The translations under genes and the position numbers were made by a program. A DNA stretch of 64,000 nt from the NCBI RefSeq assembly GCF_950023065.1, contig NC_088677.1:62645469-62709468 (forward strand), in the 5' to 3' direction. This stretch comes from Planococcus citri (Eukaryota > Arthropoda > Insecta > Hemiptera > Pseudococcidae). The notes under the pieces are model-generated. The model saw nothing but the letters and a program-made list of their open reading frames with translations, did no database searches and was not told the DNA's origin. Position 1 is the first letter of the stretch, and each line of letters begins with the position of its first letter. Shown here piece by piece: positions 37,811 through 51,146 of this stretch.

Positions 37811-39478
37811 GATGCTGCCAACTGCCCTAATTTCGGACACTAACAATTTTTTCAATTTTGCTTGATAGGAAATAATGCATAAAATAGTAGAGATACCATG
37901 TCAGTCTATCGTTTCAAAATCGCAAAAGAGTGGGACCGGAAAGATATACAATTTTTGCGATATTGAGAAATTAGATGTAGAACAGCATTCGTTCTCACCA
38001 TTTTTGAGCTAGACTCAATACTTTTCGATATATTGGTCAAAAACCGATTTGGGGAGGGCTCAGATCCACAAAGGGGGAGAAGTGGACACAACATGCTAAA
38101 ACTGGTTTTTGAAACTCGTATCAACATTCCATTCGACAATTTTACATTTTTTTAGTGCATTTCAATTCATCTCACGTGCGTATATAGGCAAATAACTGAA
38201 TAGTGAAGGGGGAGGAGGGGCGGGGTGACATTGTGCTCCGCTCTGTACCTCAGAAAAACAAAGAAAATCGCCCCCCCTCGGTACCATTTTGGAACGATTG
38301 AAGGTATTACAATCAATATTAACCATCAACATTATGGCGTTATTCAATACCTCCTAGTCCTAATGTTCGAAGCACCGTAGGTCCACCCCCTCCCCCTTGG
38401 GGCTAGAAAATCGATCGATGGCTCATGTGATGGAAAATTTGATGTAGAAGAACATTAGTTTCAACCATTTTTGCGCTACAGTCAATATTTTTCGAAATTT
38501 TGGTCGAAACCCGATTTTGGGGGGCTAAGATCCACAATTTAGGGGAAAGCTCACCCCGGACAGTAGGGGACTCCTCGGTTTCGTTTTCAGGACATCAAAA
38601 TGGACCAGTATACCAAAAATCAGCTTGCCACCTACATATTCACGATACCCCCTATTTTTTTGCTAAAGTTACTGGACTATTGTTACATCACGTTTTGTGA
38701 CGTTCCAACCCCCTCAACTCGGCCCCTATCAATGCTAAGAAAAAAATGGCACATTTTTGAAATCGTCGTAAAATTTCGCAACTTTTTATCAGGACTTTTT
38801 TGATTTCTAAATTTATTTACTGACAATATTCGTTTAAATGCGTGACTTTAAAAATTTGGAATACAAAAGTTCAACTTTGGGAACTACTGAAATGTGGGGG
38901 TATCACTAAATGAGAACGGTCATGGGTATATATTTCAAGAGTGATCCAATACGAGTTATTTGAGACCACAAGCACGCCCCTACCCCTCTTTGGTTGGGAT
39001 GTGTTGGCCAAAACAGATGACAACGTAGGTGCTCAATTTTCACAAATTTGGAAACCCCTGGATCGGTTTTGCAATTTGATCTCAAAAATGTAATGGTGGT
39101 TTCGGGGTCAGGAAATGATCCTCTTTCGAGGAAATATCGCGAAAATTGTATATCTTTCCGGTCCCATTGTTTTGATAATTTTCACTTTGGTACCCCTACT
39201 AAAAGTAAAAAAAGCAAATTACAATCATTGCATAATTTTTTTTTATTTTTATTTTTTTTGTAAAAAAAGAAAGTGCCCGAAAGTAGGGTGTCCAAAGGAG
39301 TTCATATCGGACATTTTCTGATTCGCAAAAAATTGACAAGATCACTAAAGATGTTTACAACTTGATACTGAAAAACGGTTCTCCTTTTGATATTCTGTTA
39401 GAATATGAATTGCTTACTTTGAAGCCACTTTTGAAAAACATCAAAAAAATGTCCGAAATAAGGACAGTTGGCAGTATC
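37811..39478. mobile_element. 1.67 kb terminal-inverted-repeat element
   Basis: Left end GATGCTGCCAACTGCCCTAA continuing to TTTCGGACA, right end mirrored as GATACTGCCAACTGTCCTTA to TTTCGGACA, about 30 bases with few mismatches. Internal direct repetition: a segment containing TTTTGGTCGAAACCCGAT and GATCCACAA near 38490-38540 resembles 38030-38075. No target duplication is clear and no transposase was recognised. An internal TCGGACATTTT copy lies at about 39307. Confidence 0.65.
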
Positions 39479-39899
39479 TGAAAGTCCATTTCAGTACGTG
39501 TTAAAATTTCAAAGTTTAGTCATTTTTTTAAATCAAATAAATTATACTTACTTACTATATATCTATTTTTTTTTCAAATTTTCAAAAGTCAGCGTGATAA
39601 AAATTTTGGACAGACCCCCCCCCCCCTCGGCCAAAAAACATATCCATGTCAAAATGTGGATTCAAGTCGACAGAAACGAATGTTGAAAATTCATGCTTAA
39701 ATTAATCAAAAGTTGAGCTCTAAGTAGTTCGTACTGAGTTGGATTTTTATTTGAGTCCTTATGGAATTTTCTGAGAAAGAGCTCAAACACCAAAAATCCA
39801 TTGGAGACTCCCGAACTGCTTAAAATTGTAATAGATTCCTAAAATTATACTTAGCAATCTGTAATCGACGACTTAGGAAAGCTAGAAAGACGGGTTAAT

Positions 39900-40162
39900 G
39901 ACCGAAAGAGGCCAGCGAAGATGACAGACAACCTTGAGACGCCAGAAAGACGGTCCAATGACCTTAAACGTCTGGACATGCAGTTAGGCGACCTTGAAAA
40001 GCCAGACAGATGGGCCAATGAATGGCCTCAAGCGGGCAGACAGATAGACGGTTTTGAGAAGCCAGACAGATGGGCCAATGTGACTTCAAGAGGCTAGACA
40101 TGCAGTCAGGCTGTCAGATTGCCTTGAAAAGCCAGACAGACGGACCAATGACCTTAATAGGC

Positions 40163-40193
<31 letters not shown>

Positions 40194-40590
40194 CCTTGAA
40201 AAGCCAGTCAGACAGGTCAATGACCTCAAGAGGTGGACATTTAGTCATTCGAGCTTGAAAATCTGATCCGACACGCCAATAACCTCAAGAGGCCGGACAA
40301 TCAGGCAGATAGGCACTTACCTTGGAAAACCTGGCAGACTGGTCAATGACCTCAAGAGGCTGGGCAGGCAGATAGATGACTTTAAAAAGCCAGACAGATG
40401 GGTCAATGACCTCAAGAGGCTTTACAAGCAGCCAGACGACTTTGAGAAACCAGACAGATGGGTCAGTGACCCCAATAGGCCAGACAAGCAGACTGACAAT
40501 TTTGAGAAGCCAAACAAACGGGTCGATGAGCTCGAGAGGCCAGATAGGCAGACAGAGGACCATGGAAAGCCTGAATGATCTCAAGAAGCT
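39900..40590. repeat. GTCTG-rich minisatellite, locus 3, opposite orientation
   Basis: Reverse-complement version of the family (AGCCAGACAGATGGGCCAATGACC with CTTGAGAAG). Contains a CAGA tetranucleotide run at 40160-40190. About 700 bases. Continuous reading frames through it are repeat artefacts. Confidence 0.82.
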
Positions 40591-42530
40591 ATTTTGAAAA
40601 ATAATTCCATAAAATAATTATACTTCTAATGCAAATTAGTATATGTATTGTATTTATGCTTAAAAGCGGCGTCAAGGCTCAAATTTCTAAAATTTCAAGC
40701 GAACTCGTTATTTTTTCTCCGTCGTGTGGTACACACAATCTTAGATTCACTACAAAAATTCTTATCATTCGATCCTGATAGGTCAAATTTTGAAATTTTT
40801 TCCCAACTTAAGCTCTACCAAACCTTCTGGTCCTGTGAGGTTTCTGAACATGCCTACTAAAGAAACTGAAATCAACATAATAAATACGTAGTAAAATCAT
40901 TGTAAAATCCTACAATACGCTTTTTACCAAAAAAATACATCGATCTGCTACCAAAAAGAGTAAAAAAAAAAAAATGCCTCGGAAAAGTTTAACGATAAAC
41001 CATAATGACAAATGATGTAATAATGTCAGCTTAAGAACGGCTAATTTCGTTCAAATCAACTGGAGCGTTTGTTGTAAGAAAGAAAAAAAATTAATGACCA
41101 AACTTACTTAGCATAGTGGGTTAAATTTGGCGGTTTTCACAAACAACTTTTGGGCGATTTTTGCGACTATTTATGAGACTTATTAATGCAAATGAATAAA
41201 TTATAATAAATGGATGCTTTTATCAAACTCAACTCGGTCATTTGGTTACTGGAGAAATTTTCTTATAACGGAAGAATTACCAGAGAAAGAGAAGAAAATA
41301 CCATACGGATGTTGTACGAGTATCTTTGATTAATTATATGAGACTTGGTGAAACGATAAGTGTGGACTGAAGGACGCCCACAATGATGACACATTTTTTC
41401 ATTTTTTTTTTTTTTTGCATGAAAAATAGGAATAAAAAAAGAACACGCGAGTTTTAATTAAAAATATCAGAATAAAAAAAAGGAAGCGAGATATGTGAAC
41501 TAATGAATGAACAAATACGTATGGTGAGATGATAATAAAATCGAAACAGCTTTTTCTATCCAAGTTAATGACAACGTCGTGAACAGATATTACAATAAAG
41601 AATAAAAGTCGTGCGATTTTTCAAACAACTTTACCGATGATGAGAAAATTCTAAAAATATCGCAAACAGCATTCGGAAAATACGTAGAAAAACATCGATG
41701 TTGCTAACATAAACGTGGATGCTGGAAATACAAGCAAGCATGAAATTCGTTCGGGGCGAAATGTCAACTGCAACATATACCGTTTGCCTTGTACACAGAA
41801 TCACAACACCACTGCCTACTACATCTTCTTCATAAGTTGGCTCTTTTGAGCGCGCAAGTGGTGTACCATTTATTCGTTGATTTTCTGGTTGCTTGAGTTC
41901 AGAAAATACTTGGGCGACGTCACATTTTTAACTTCGAATCAGCGGTTTTACAAATTGTAAATATCTTAGCCGACGCGTGAGTATTTCTCAGCGTTAAAAG
42001 TTTACCGAGAATTACTCGAACGTGATGTTTCGCAGGGTGCAAATTTTTTCCAAAACAAGCACTATATTTTTCGAGTCTGGGAGATTTGATTTTCCTCCGA
42101 ACGTTCGCATTATTCAAGTACTTAGTAAGTGTAGGTAGTGCACATGTGTGCGTCTTGTTACCTATATTATTCGGATGGATTTCACGTATTAATTGATATC
42201 AATTATTATAATACCAATACCATTTGTATAAGTAGAATCTGCGATGATTAATTTGTTTATGGAAGTAACCGATAAATGTCGCTAATTAGGTTGAAGATTT
42301 TCTCTCGCTGCGGTTTTGTCGATTGGCCGCATTGTTAGTTAATGAGTCTTTAATATTCGCGTAGTACATATTTCCTTTCGCAGATACACTCTGTGTCGGA
42401 CCGAAAAATATTGAGGAAAGTAGGTGTACGCGCAATACTTATTTGACAGTTTATTTATGCTGTAAGGTTATACTCGAGTAAGCCCGATTGCTTCAAGGAG
42501 ACAGTTATATTTATTTGATCTTTGTATGAC
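40591..42530. other. Intergenic stretch, nothing recognised
   Basis: AT-rich; no exons, transposon ends or RNA genes recognised. Confidence 0.45.
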
Positions 42531-42594
42531 AAAAAGAAAAGAAAAAAAAGAAAAGAAAAAAAAAGAAAAGAAAAAAAAAGAAAAGAAAAGAAAG
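42531..42594. repeat. AAAAG microsatellite
   Basis: Imperfect run of AAAAG and AAAAAAAAG units. Confidence 0.9.
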
Positions 42595-42924
42595 GATCAA
42601 TGAGATCAACCTGCTATTTTAAATTTTGAAAATAAGGAATAGGTACCACTTCTTGAACAATCATAATGAGCTATTCTTTCTGAGTAGGTTTTTTTTTTTT
42701 TGGTGTAGACTTAATTATGAGTTTTTTAAAATAAAATATTTTAAGCCATTCAAGGGAAGACGGTTGTCTACGAGTAATATGAGATTTTGTAACTTGATTT
42801 GAAATATGACAAAAATAAAAAAAAATCAACATTTTCCGAAACCAAAACATCTTTCGTTCCCTTTTTTCCCAAAAAATTATTATCAAAATTTGAGAGGAAA
42901 GCCATAAACCTCTATAATTACCTA

Positions 42925-43180
42925 GATCCGATTAAGTTTGAATAGATCTACCTCGCTCAAAACCTTGATCTGATTATGTCTGATCAGTTTGAATTGGATC
43001 CGGAGAACGCTGAAGCGGATCAGACCAGAACAAATATGTACAATCCGATCAAAACCATGATCTGATTACAGGTAGATTGTCAGATCAACAAATCAAATCC
43101 GATCAAAAACCGGATCTGATCAAATCTAGTCGGAAACCAAAAATGCCCGGATCTAATCATCACACTCAATCAGGTCCCCC
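42925..43180. repeat. GATC-rich dispersed repeat, copy 2
   Basis: Same family as at 26515-27135: GAATAGATCTACCTCG, AAACCTTGATCTGATT, TTGGATCCGGAGAACGC. Rich in short GATCNGAT motifs on both strands. Ends undefined. Confidence 0.6.
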
Positions 43181-43199
43181 CTATTGCCCACACAACAAT

Positions 43200-44360
43200 T
43201 GTCGACGTCGACATTTGCATTGACCATGTTTTTTCCAATATAATGATAGAATAGTGATCAATTAGTTATTTAGTAGAAATTTTCTGTCTGTAAAATAAGC
43301 CAGGTTAGCAAACATTTTTGAAATTTTCTCATTATTTCTGATACCTCGACATGTTGATGCAAAATTTTATGCTCAAAATTTAGGTACATGCACAACATAT
43401 GTCGACCAATTTTTCAAAATTAAAATTTTGTTTTAGTGTTTAAAAGTTTACTAAACATTTTAAAATATCATCTTGTTCGAAGAGAAAAACAAATTTTTGA
43501 TGGCATTTACAAAATTATTCATTTTTTCATAGTTTGTAGTTGTCGATGATATGTCAATGTGAAAGTTGATGGTCGACAAATACATCAACACCAACCTCGA
43601 TTAAATAGACGATTTCAATGAAACGTCACAGTGACGTCACTTGACGGACAGCTGTGCTGTGATTGGTCGGTTTCATTATCAACAAACAAATTTGGCCCTC
43701 GATTAGTATTACGTTAAATGGGGAATTTAAAATCTATAAAGAAATATGGAAAACGCTTGTTAAATTCGGATTCTGCGTTGAAAAAGACCTTAATATCATA
43801 TAACCTTTCTCCTAATTTCTTTATAGATTTTAAATTTCCCATTTAACGTAATGTTAATCGAGGGCCAAAAACGTTGTCAAAAGTGCTTTCGAACAATTGT
43901 CGTCACACCATTAGCCAATCACGTTGCAGCTGTCCGTCAAGTGACGTCATTGTGACGTTTCATTGAAATCGTCTATTTTCAAAGATTTCTCAAATTTTGA
44001 AAATGACGTTGATATTGTGGATGTACCTATTTGTTGATGTCAAATTTCACATTGACATGTTGGTCAATGCTGCTTTCAGCACGAGCAATGGCCACCTTTA
44101 AGAAGATCAGTTTTGGAAAAAAAATCCAATTTTTGAAATTAATTTTTCAACTCTTTCTTAGCAGGATATTGAAGAACAAATGTTGATCCATCCAGGCATC
44201 CACATACGTCACATTTGGATCCCACATGTTGATGCACATTTTGACCCTATGTTGGACCAATTGTCAACATGAATGTTGATCAACATTGGTCAACAATTAC
44301 ATCAACAATTGGATAGAAATAGGGTTGAAATTCACATCAACATGTGATGATGGCTTGGTT
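43200..44360. repeat. Region dense in GTTGATG/CATCAAC motifs
   Basis: Both sides of the palindromic element at 43603-43978 carry repeated GTTGATG, CATCAAC, GTCGACC and TTGGTCAACA-type words. This may be one older element into which 43603-43978 inserted, but reliable ends were not found. Confidence 0.45.
43603..43978. mobile_element. 376 bp near-palindromic MITE
   Basis: Left AAATAGACGATTTCAATGAA and right TTCATTGAAATCGTCTATTT are exact mirrors. Pairing continues through GTGACGTCACTTGACGGACA and, after a diverged middle, through GGCCCTCGATT and TTTAAAATCTATAAAGAAAT, leaving a short loop near 43747-43800. Target duplication is unclear. No coding capacity. Confidence 0.85.
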
Positions 44361-44457
44361 TAAATAGTACATAAGCCCAAAATTGTAAATTTTTCAGGAG
44401 AGCAAAAACACGTTTAAAACATATAGATGTTGTTATTTGCAGTTTTAAATTGCATTA

Positions 44458-45064
44458 CAGTAAAAGCTCATTATAACACTTTCGGATATAACGCTGATTT
44501 CATTATAACACTGATTCCGTCCAGTCCCTTGTCATCCCCATTTAAACCAATGTAAAATTAATCACGATATAACGCTCATGAGCGATTATAATTCGCGTTT
44601 TAACGCTCTAAAATTCAGGAAAAATCACATTTTTTTCATAATTTTAGCAACAAAAACCCAATTTTTTGCAAAAAAAAAAGCTTACTCACGTGTAAAAAAT
44701 CATCACTTTCTGAAAATTTTGGCCGCAACAACAGTTTTTTTTGCAATTTTTGTAGTATTGATTTTTAAAAAAGCAAAAAAAACTTTTATGGCAAAATTTT
44801 GCCAAAAATAATTTATATTATTATAGCAGACCTCAAAATCAAAGTAAAATTTCAGATTTTTCTATTTCCACCTGGAACAGTTGTTCAAATTCAAAATAAA
44901 GTTCTTGTTTCCACTTACTTTATACCACTTTTTTCACTTTAAAACGAGAATTTGCGGTATAACGCTAATCAGTGTTAAAATGAGACTTTTGGTTATAATG
45001 CGCTTTGGCTTATAACGCTCTTTTTTTCCGGTCCCTTGAAGAGCGTTATAACGAACTTTTACTG
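44458..45064. mobile_element. TA-flanked MITE, CAGTAAAAGCTC ends
   Basis: 607 bp bounded by CAGTAAAAGCTCATTATAAC and GTTATAACGAACTTTTACTG, flanked by TA. Repeated TATAACGCT words occur throughout in both orientations. CAGTA ends with TA targets are typical of Tc1/mariner and pogo-related MITEs. A 77-codon frame inside (44578-44811) shows no transposase motif. Confidence 0.87.
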
Positions 45065-45644
45065 TATTATATTTTAGGGGTCTTAATGGTATGGCCTGAT
45101 ACTTTATAGGTTGATCAGTTATAAGTAGTTAATTACGTGCTTTTAAAGGACATATGTATAGGAGGTTTCTAAGCAAATTAAACGATAAATTAACCAAAAA
45201 AAAGTAACCTTGACCAAAAAAAATTTTGTAAGCATCACTAACTGTAGCCATAACCATAACCGTTTTCTGAGATCAAAATAAACTGTAACCATCTGGAAAA
45301 AATGGTTGAAAATCAAAAAAAAAATTGAAATTTCTATTTTTTTATTTCTCTTTATTTGCGGCTTTTTTCAATGTGATTTGAAATTCTAATTTACAAAATA
45401 ATAAACAGATGAAATAAAAAAACGTGAATAGAACGTTCAATAAATTTGAAACTGGTTGCACCATACTCATTAAACTATTAAAGCTCAATCATAAATGATA
45501 TTTTAGTGATAAGAGGTAATAAAGAATTGTTTCTTGAAAAGATTGTTGAATTTTGAATATAAATTTTGATAGAATAAAATTTATTTTCTTTAAGAAGTAT
45601 CCACGTTTTTTAAAATTGTTTTTAAGTTGCTCTTATATGTATAG

Positions 45645-47320
45645 TAGGGCACGGGCAGGTCAAAAAAAAACGTAGGTCTCGGAATTTTCTGAAATTCACA
45701 TATGTGGTTTCTTTTGAGTTGAAACCGCCCCAAAAAAATTTTTAGCCCCCTGTGGCACCATGGGGCTGAGCCACGTGGCCTCAAAGTGGGGCCATTTCAG
45801 CTAAAAATTCACGTTTTTCAGGTTTAAAGCTCCAAAACCGATTTTTAAAATTTACGGCTAGCACTCAATTTGTAGTGTTTGAGATGCTGAATCTCCCTGT
45901 GGAGTTCGTTTTTTTGTTTGGTGGTCCCTTACGTCGGCAACTTTTCGTTGAAAGTACAAAAATAGCTGATTTTAAGGTGTCAGGAAAACGTTTCCGCGAA
46001 TTTATGCCAAAATGGTGTTTTATAGGGGGACATATCGATGTAGTAAGTTGTGTATGTAGTCGAGGGGTTAAATTTAGAATCATCAATATGCCCTCAGATC
46101 GCTGACAGGGCACATGATTCAAGTTTTATACAAGATTTTAGGATTTCATCAATTTGAAAATTTCATCAGATTGCTTCTATGTACCTACTTTTTTTCATGT
46201 TTTCAAAAAAAATTTCATTTCATTTTTAAAAAATTCAATTTTGAATGACATATGTATCTTGGAAGTAGACAAAACCTTTTTTGAAAAATGTGAAAATCAT
46301 TCAAAAATATCAAAAAATGATGGTCCATCAAAAAACAACAAAAATTTGAGAAAATGTCTCATTCGCGTAAAATTTTGCACTGACTGCTTGGATTATTGAA
46401 GAGTACATACCTACCAAGAATTAATTGGAAATTCTCAAAATTGAATGATGATTTGTCAAAACTGCAGAAAGTGTCACAATACTTGTCAAAATTGAGCCAA
46501 AAACAGTTTTAATTTCCAAAATTCAAAAACAGAAAAAATGGAAAAAAACAATCAAAGGCCACAAAAATCCTTTTTCGATTCCACTTTAGGCATCGCGTTG
46601 ATGCTTCTCAATTTATTTTTGATTTTTGTCGTTTTTTAATGGACCATCATTTTTTGATATTTTTGAATGATTTGCACATTTTTCAAAAAAGGTTTTGTCT
46701 ACTTCCAAGATACATATGTCATTCAAAATTGAATTTTTTAAAAATGAAATGAAATTTTTTTTGAAAACATGAAAAAAAGTAGGTACATAGAAGCAATCTG
46801 ATGAAATTTTCAAATTGATGAAATCCTAAAATCTTGTATAAAACTTGAATCATGTGCCCTGTCAGCGATCTGAGGGCATATTGATGATTCTAAATTTAAC
46901 CCCTCGACTACATACACAACTTACTACATCGATATGTCCCCCTATAAAACACCATTTTGGCATAAATTCGCGGAAACGTTTTCCTGACACCTTAAAATCA
47001 GCTATTTTTGTACTTTCAACGAAAAGTTGCCGACGTAAGGGACCACCAAACAAAAAAACGAACTCCACAGGGAGATTCAGCATCTCAAACACTACAAATT
47101 GAGTGCTAGCCGTAAATTTTAAAAATCGGTTTTGGAGCTTTAAACCTGAAAAACGTGAATTTTTAGCTGAAATGGCCCCACTTTGAGGCCACGTGGCTCA
47201 GCCCCATGGTGCCACAGGGGGCTAAAAATTTTTTTGGGGCGGTTTCAACTCAAAAGAAACCACATAGTATGTGAATTTCAGAAAATTCCGAGACCTACGT
47301 TTTTTTTTCGACCCGCCCTA
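45645..47320. mobile_element. hAT-like fold-back element with long near-identical arms
   Basis: Bounded by TAGGGC at the left and GCCCTA at the right, with an 8 bp duplication ATGTATAG (45637-45644 and 47321-47328). Arms of about 700 bases (45645-46340 and 46625-47320) are almost identical inverted copies; translated frames 45875-46105 and 46862-47092 give the same 76 residues from opposite strands. A roughly 280 base spacer is unrelated between halves. No transposase motif. The 76-residue frame is probably incidental, since it lies wholly in the arm. Confidence 0.88.
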
Positions 47321-47328
47321 ATGTATAG

Positions 47329-49447
47329 GCCTACTTAGGTAGTGTTGATGCAGTAATTTTTTACAATTTGAGAAATTTCTATCAAATTTAGCAAATAATT
47401 GTCTGTTCTGTGTCTGTCCGCAACTTTTTTACTCATATATTTTAGAAATACCTTTGAAAATGCAAGTAGGTACTTACTTTGGCCTATAATGTAAAGTAGG
47501 TAAGCGTGCTATGGATCGTAGGCTAATTACCTACAGATGCGTAAAGAATCAAGTTCTTTAGTTTGTTTATACGAGCTTAAAAGCTACCGTAAGGTAAGAT
47601 ATTTATTGAAAATCTGAATTTTAAATATAGGCTCAAGTATAAAAAGTTACGTTGACAAGATTTTAAAAATTGCAATGTCTAGTTTATAGATTTCATTCAA
47701 CGTAAGCCGATGACTTGTTGTAAAATGAAATGAATGTGTTTTTTAAATACGAGTAGATGACGTATAATCAATCATTGTCACTTTTTTTCTTGATAGGTAC
47801 TTCCGTTGAAGAGTTTTGAAAGAATTAAAAATTTTCTTTTAATAAATCTGCTCGCGAAAGGGTTAAAACAAAAGAATACGGCGTAGCGAACTTATATCGG
47901 ATGACTTTATGAGATTGATGCGATTTTAAAAGTGCGTAATTTTTTCCAGTCTTGTTTTATTTTTGTAGCAGGCAAATGCAACGGCTGGTTTTTATGCAGT
48001 CCTATATCCGCAAAATGTTCCCGATGTCCGAGTGGTGATACTCGTGTTTAATATCGGTGTTGCGCAAACTATTAAAATGATGAATAACTTCAATATCATT
48101 GACCTTTTTTTTACGTGATGGCGGACCGTGCACTAGCGTTAGGATATTTGTTTGGAGAGTTTTTAAAAATGTGCGCGATTTAATTAACTTTGGTATATAC
48201 AGTGTAGTTCCATTAAATGAGAAATACTTCTTTAACAGACTTTTTTTATTACCTTTCATAATAAGAAAGCTTTATAAACAATTAAGCTTATTAAAAACGA
48301 ACCCTCGAGAAATTAAGAAGTGAACGTAAATGGAATAATTTATGGATATTTTTGTACGGACTTTGTTGTTTTAAAATTGAATTATTAGTTTTAAAGTCGG
48401 CTTTATTAAAGCTATTTAATTTTGTTTACAAACCAAAAACTCGGCGAAAATGGAAAGCACGGATATTATGTAGATTTATCAACTCACGGTTTTAAATAAT
48501 TATTCGGAAACTGTGCTGAGAAATGGTTGTTGAACTCGTAATTTGTATTTGATGCTGCGGAGGTTTCCGATAACCATATATAAGTCGACAGTTGTCGAGA
48601 TTCCTGCAGTTTTTGCCAAGATTTTCTTCGTGTTCGTTTTCATGGGTACCAACTTGCGTGAAATTATTTCACATAATTGCTGTATAATTTTTTTCATCCG
48701 ACGATTTTAAATTGTTTGCTAAGCGTTTTGAGAAGGTAGGTAAATTTAATGAGAAAAGCTCTAAATTATTGCTCTGGTAAATTGTTGGAATTTTATTGGA
48801 ATTCGCACCATTTCAGAAGAAGTGATATGATATTATTTTTGATCTGAAAGGTCAATTTGTAACCGTTGATAATTCTAAGTCTGAAAAACATTTTTCAAGT
48901 AGTGTGATCAAAAATTTGAAAAATACTCTTGCACGAGTGATACGACAGTGAGGCTGCCTATCATTTTTATAAGCCATGTAAAACCCCAGGAAAGGTGAAA
49001 AAAATCAAAAACGATTTTCTTGTATACTTCTAAATGTGTATAATAATATGATCAATTATTATCAATCATTACCAGAAAAAAAGTTTTTCAGCTTCCTGCA
49101 GGTTTTTGAGTCCCCCCCCCCCACTTCTAATCGAATGCCCCTCCAATTGACCAGAAAAGGTCAAGCTGGACCACCCTAGTATGTAGAACACCATATTTGA
49201 CCCCCCCTCCTCCTCCACTCATCAACGTAGTCCAGTTTCCAAAAAGTTGAAAATGATCATGGCTCGTTGTTAATGAAGTATTTGAGATCACCGGATCAAA
49301 TATGTACTTATCCATTCATTTTTTGAGGACATTTTCTCAAACCATTCTATTTTTTCAAGTTGAAAAAAAAAATGAAAATTCTGAAAATAATGATGTCATG
49401 TCGATTTTCCCTAATTCAACAGCTCTGAGTTCGAATATCTAGGTATA
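47329..49447. other. Intergenic stretch, nothing recognised
   Basis: AT-rich DNA with C runs near 49111-49120 and 49202-49208. No gene or transposon ends recognised. Confidence 0.45.
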
Positions 49448-49449
49448 TA

Positions 49450-51144
49450 GTCCGGCATATGACAATAGGAGTAATTGCACCCCCCCCCCGCCTATCCTCC
49501 GGGACAACTTTTTTCTTAAAGGGGACATCCTAAAGAACATTTTAAAGCAAACTTGCCAAAAAAAAAGTTGGCCTTACTTACAAAATGGCGGCCATTTTAA
49601 TTGACAGGTCAGCCGAAATCGCAGATTTTGCGTTTTAACATGGGACTTGCACGAACTTTTTCAAACTTTACAAAGGTAGATAGAAAGATCATGCAAAAAT
49701 TTATCACCTGTCAAAGATTTCGAGTGCTAAAGTGCGTTTTTCAATTTTTGGTAAATTTTTGAAAATCTAATCTAGAATAATGGAGATGGAACGCTGAAAA
49801 TTACTCTATACTCCAATTTTAACACCTTCTGAAGACGATTTCTGGTGGATTTCAAGTCATTTTAGAGCCTCCAACGACTTTTTTGAAAATTACTGGAGCC
49901 TCCAGTAGATTTTTGAAACTTGAAATTTCCCCAAAATTTCATCAAACTAATATGGAGAATCGGAATTCATTCTGCAAACTAATTTTAATACGCTACGAAG
50001 TTGACTGCTGGTGAATTTCAAGTCGTTTTGGAGCCTCTAGCAACTTTTTGAAAAGTTGTACGGCGTTTTTTTGGAAAATTGAAATTTCCTAAAAGTAGCT
50101 GGAAGCTTCAAAACCATTTGAAACCACCATGTAGTGTGCTAAGTAAATTTCAGCTTGCCAATCTCCATTTGATAAATTAATGTTGGGGAAATTTCAAGTT
50201 TCAAAAATCTATTGGAGGCTCCAGTCATTTTCAAAAAAGTCGCTGGAGGCCCTAAAATGACTTGAACCCACCTGAAGTCATCTTCAGAGGGTGTTAAAAT
50301 TGGAGTGTAGAGTAAATTTCAGCTTTCCATCTCCATTTGATGACATTTTGTGAAAATTTAAGGATTCAAAAATCTGCTGGAGCCACCAGTAATTTTCAAA
50401 GAAACTCGCTGGAGGCCCTAAAATTACTTGAACCCACCTAAAGTCGTCTTCAGAGGGTGTTAAAATTGGAGTGTAGAGTAAATTTCAGCTTTCCATCTCC
50501 ATTTGATGAAATTTTGTGAAAATTTAAAGTTTCAAAAATCTGCTGAGTCGCTGGAGGCTTCAAAACGACTTGAAATTCACCTACAGTACTTCTTAGCGTA
50601 CTGAAATTAGTTTTTAGAATAAATTTTAGCTTTACAACTCCAATTTGATGGAATTTTGTGTGAATTTCGAGATTCAAAAATCTTCTGGAGGCTCCAGAAC
50701 TGCTCAAAACAGGTTGAAACCGTTTCCAATCGATTTGGCATGTCGAAAATAGGGTATATCCCAAATTTTAGCTTTCTTGGTCAATTTGGTAAAATTTTGA
50801 TTTTTTCCCTCATTTTTGGCCTAAATTTGATTTTCAAAAATTCACCAAAAATCGAAAAACGCACTTTAGCACTTGAAATTTTGACAGGTGATAAATTTTT
50901 GCATGATCTTTCTATCTACCTTTGTAAAGTTTGAAAAAGTTCGTGCAAGTCCTATGTTAAAACGCAAAACCTGCGATTTCAGCTGACCTGTCAATCAAAA
51001 TGGCCGCCATTTTGTAAGTAAGGCCAACTTTTTTTTTGGCAAGTTTGCTTTAAAATGTTCCTTAGGATGCCCCCTTTAAGAAAAAAGTTGTCCTGGAGGA
51101 TCGGCGGGGGGGGGTGCAATTACTCCTATTGTCATATTCCGGAC
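49450..51144. mobile_element. TA-flanked fold-back element, copy B
   Basis: 1695 bp, closely related to 9697-11856. Starts GTCCGGCATATGACAATAGG, ends CCTATTGTCATATTCCGGAC (one change), flanked by TA. Arms contain TACAAAATGGCGGCCATTTT and its mirror. A deletion relative to copy A removes part of the left arm near 49770. The core has about two units of the 166 bp tandem repeat (50251, 50417). C run at 49480-49488, G run near 51105-51113. Confidence 0.87.
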
Positions 51145-51146
51145 TA

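Noticed and set aside
40376..40597. Frames across the minisatellite
   Set aside because: Periodic translation of tandem repeats, open in several frames and on both strands.
44578..44811. 77-codon frame as a transposase
   Set aside because: Lies inside a 607 bp MITE, is lysine-rich low complexity and lacks catalytic motifs.
45875..47092. Identical 76- and 85-codon frames on both strands as a duplicated gene
   Set aside because: They lie entirely in the inverted arms of the fold-back element and show no protein motif.
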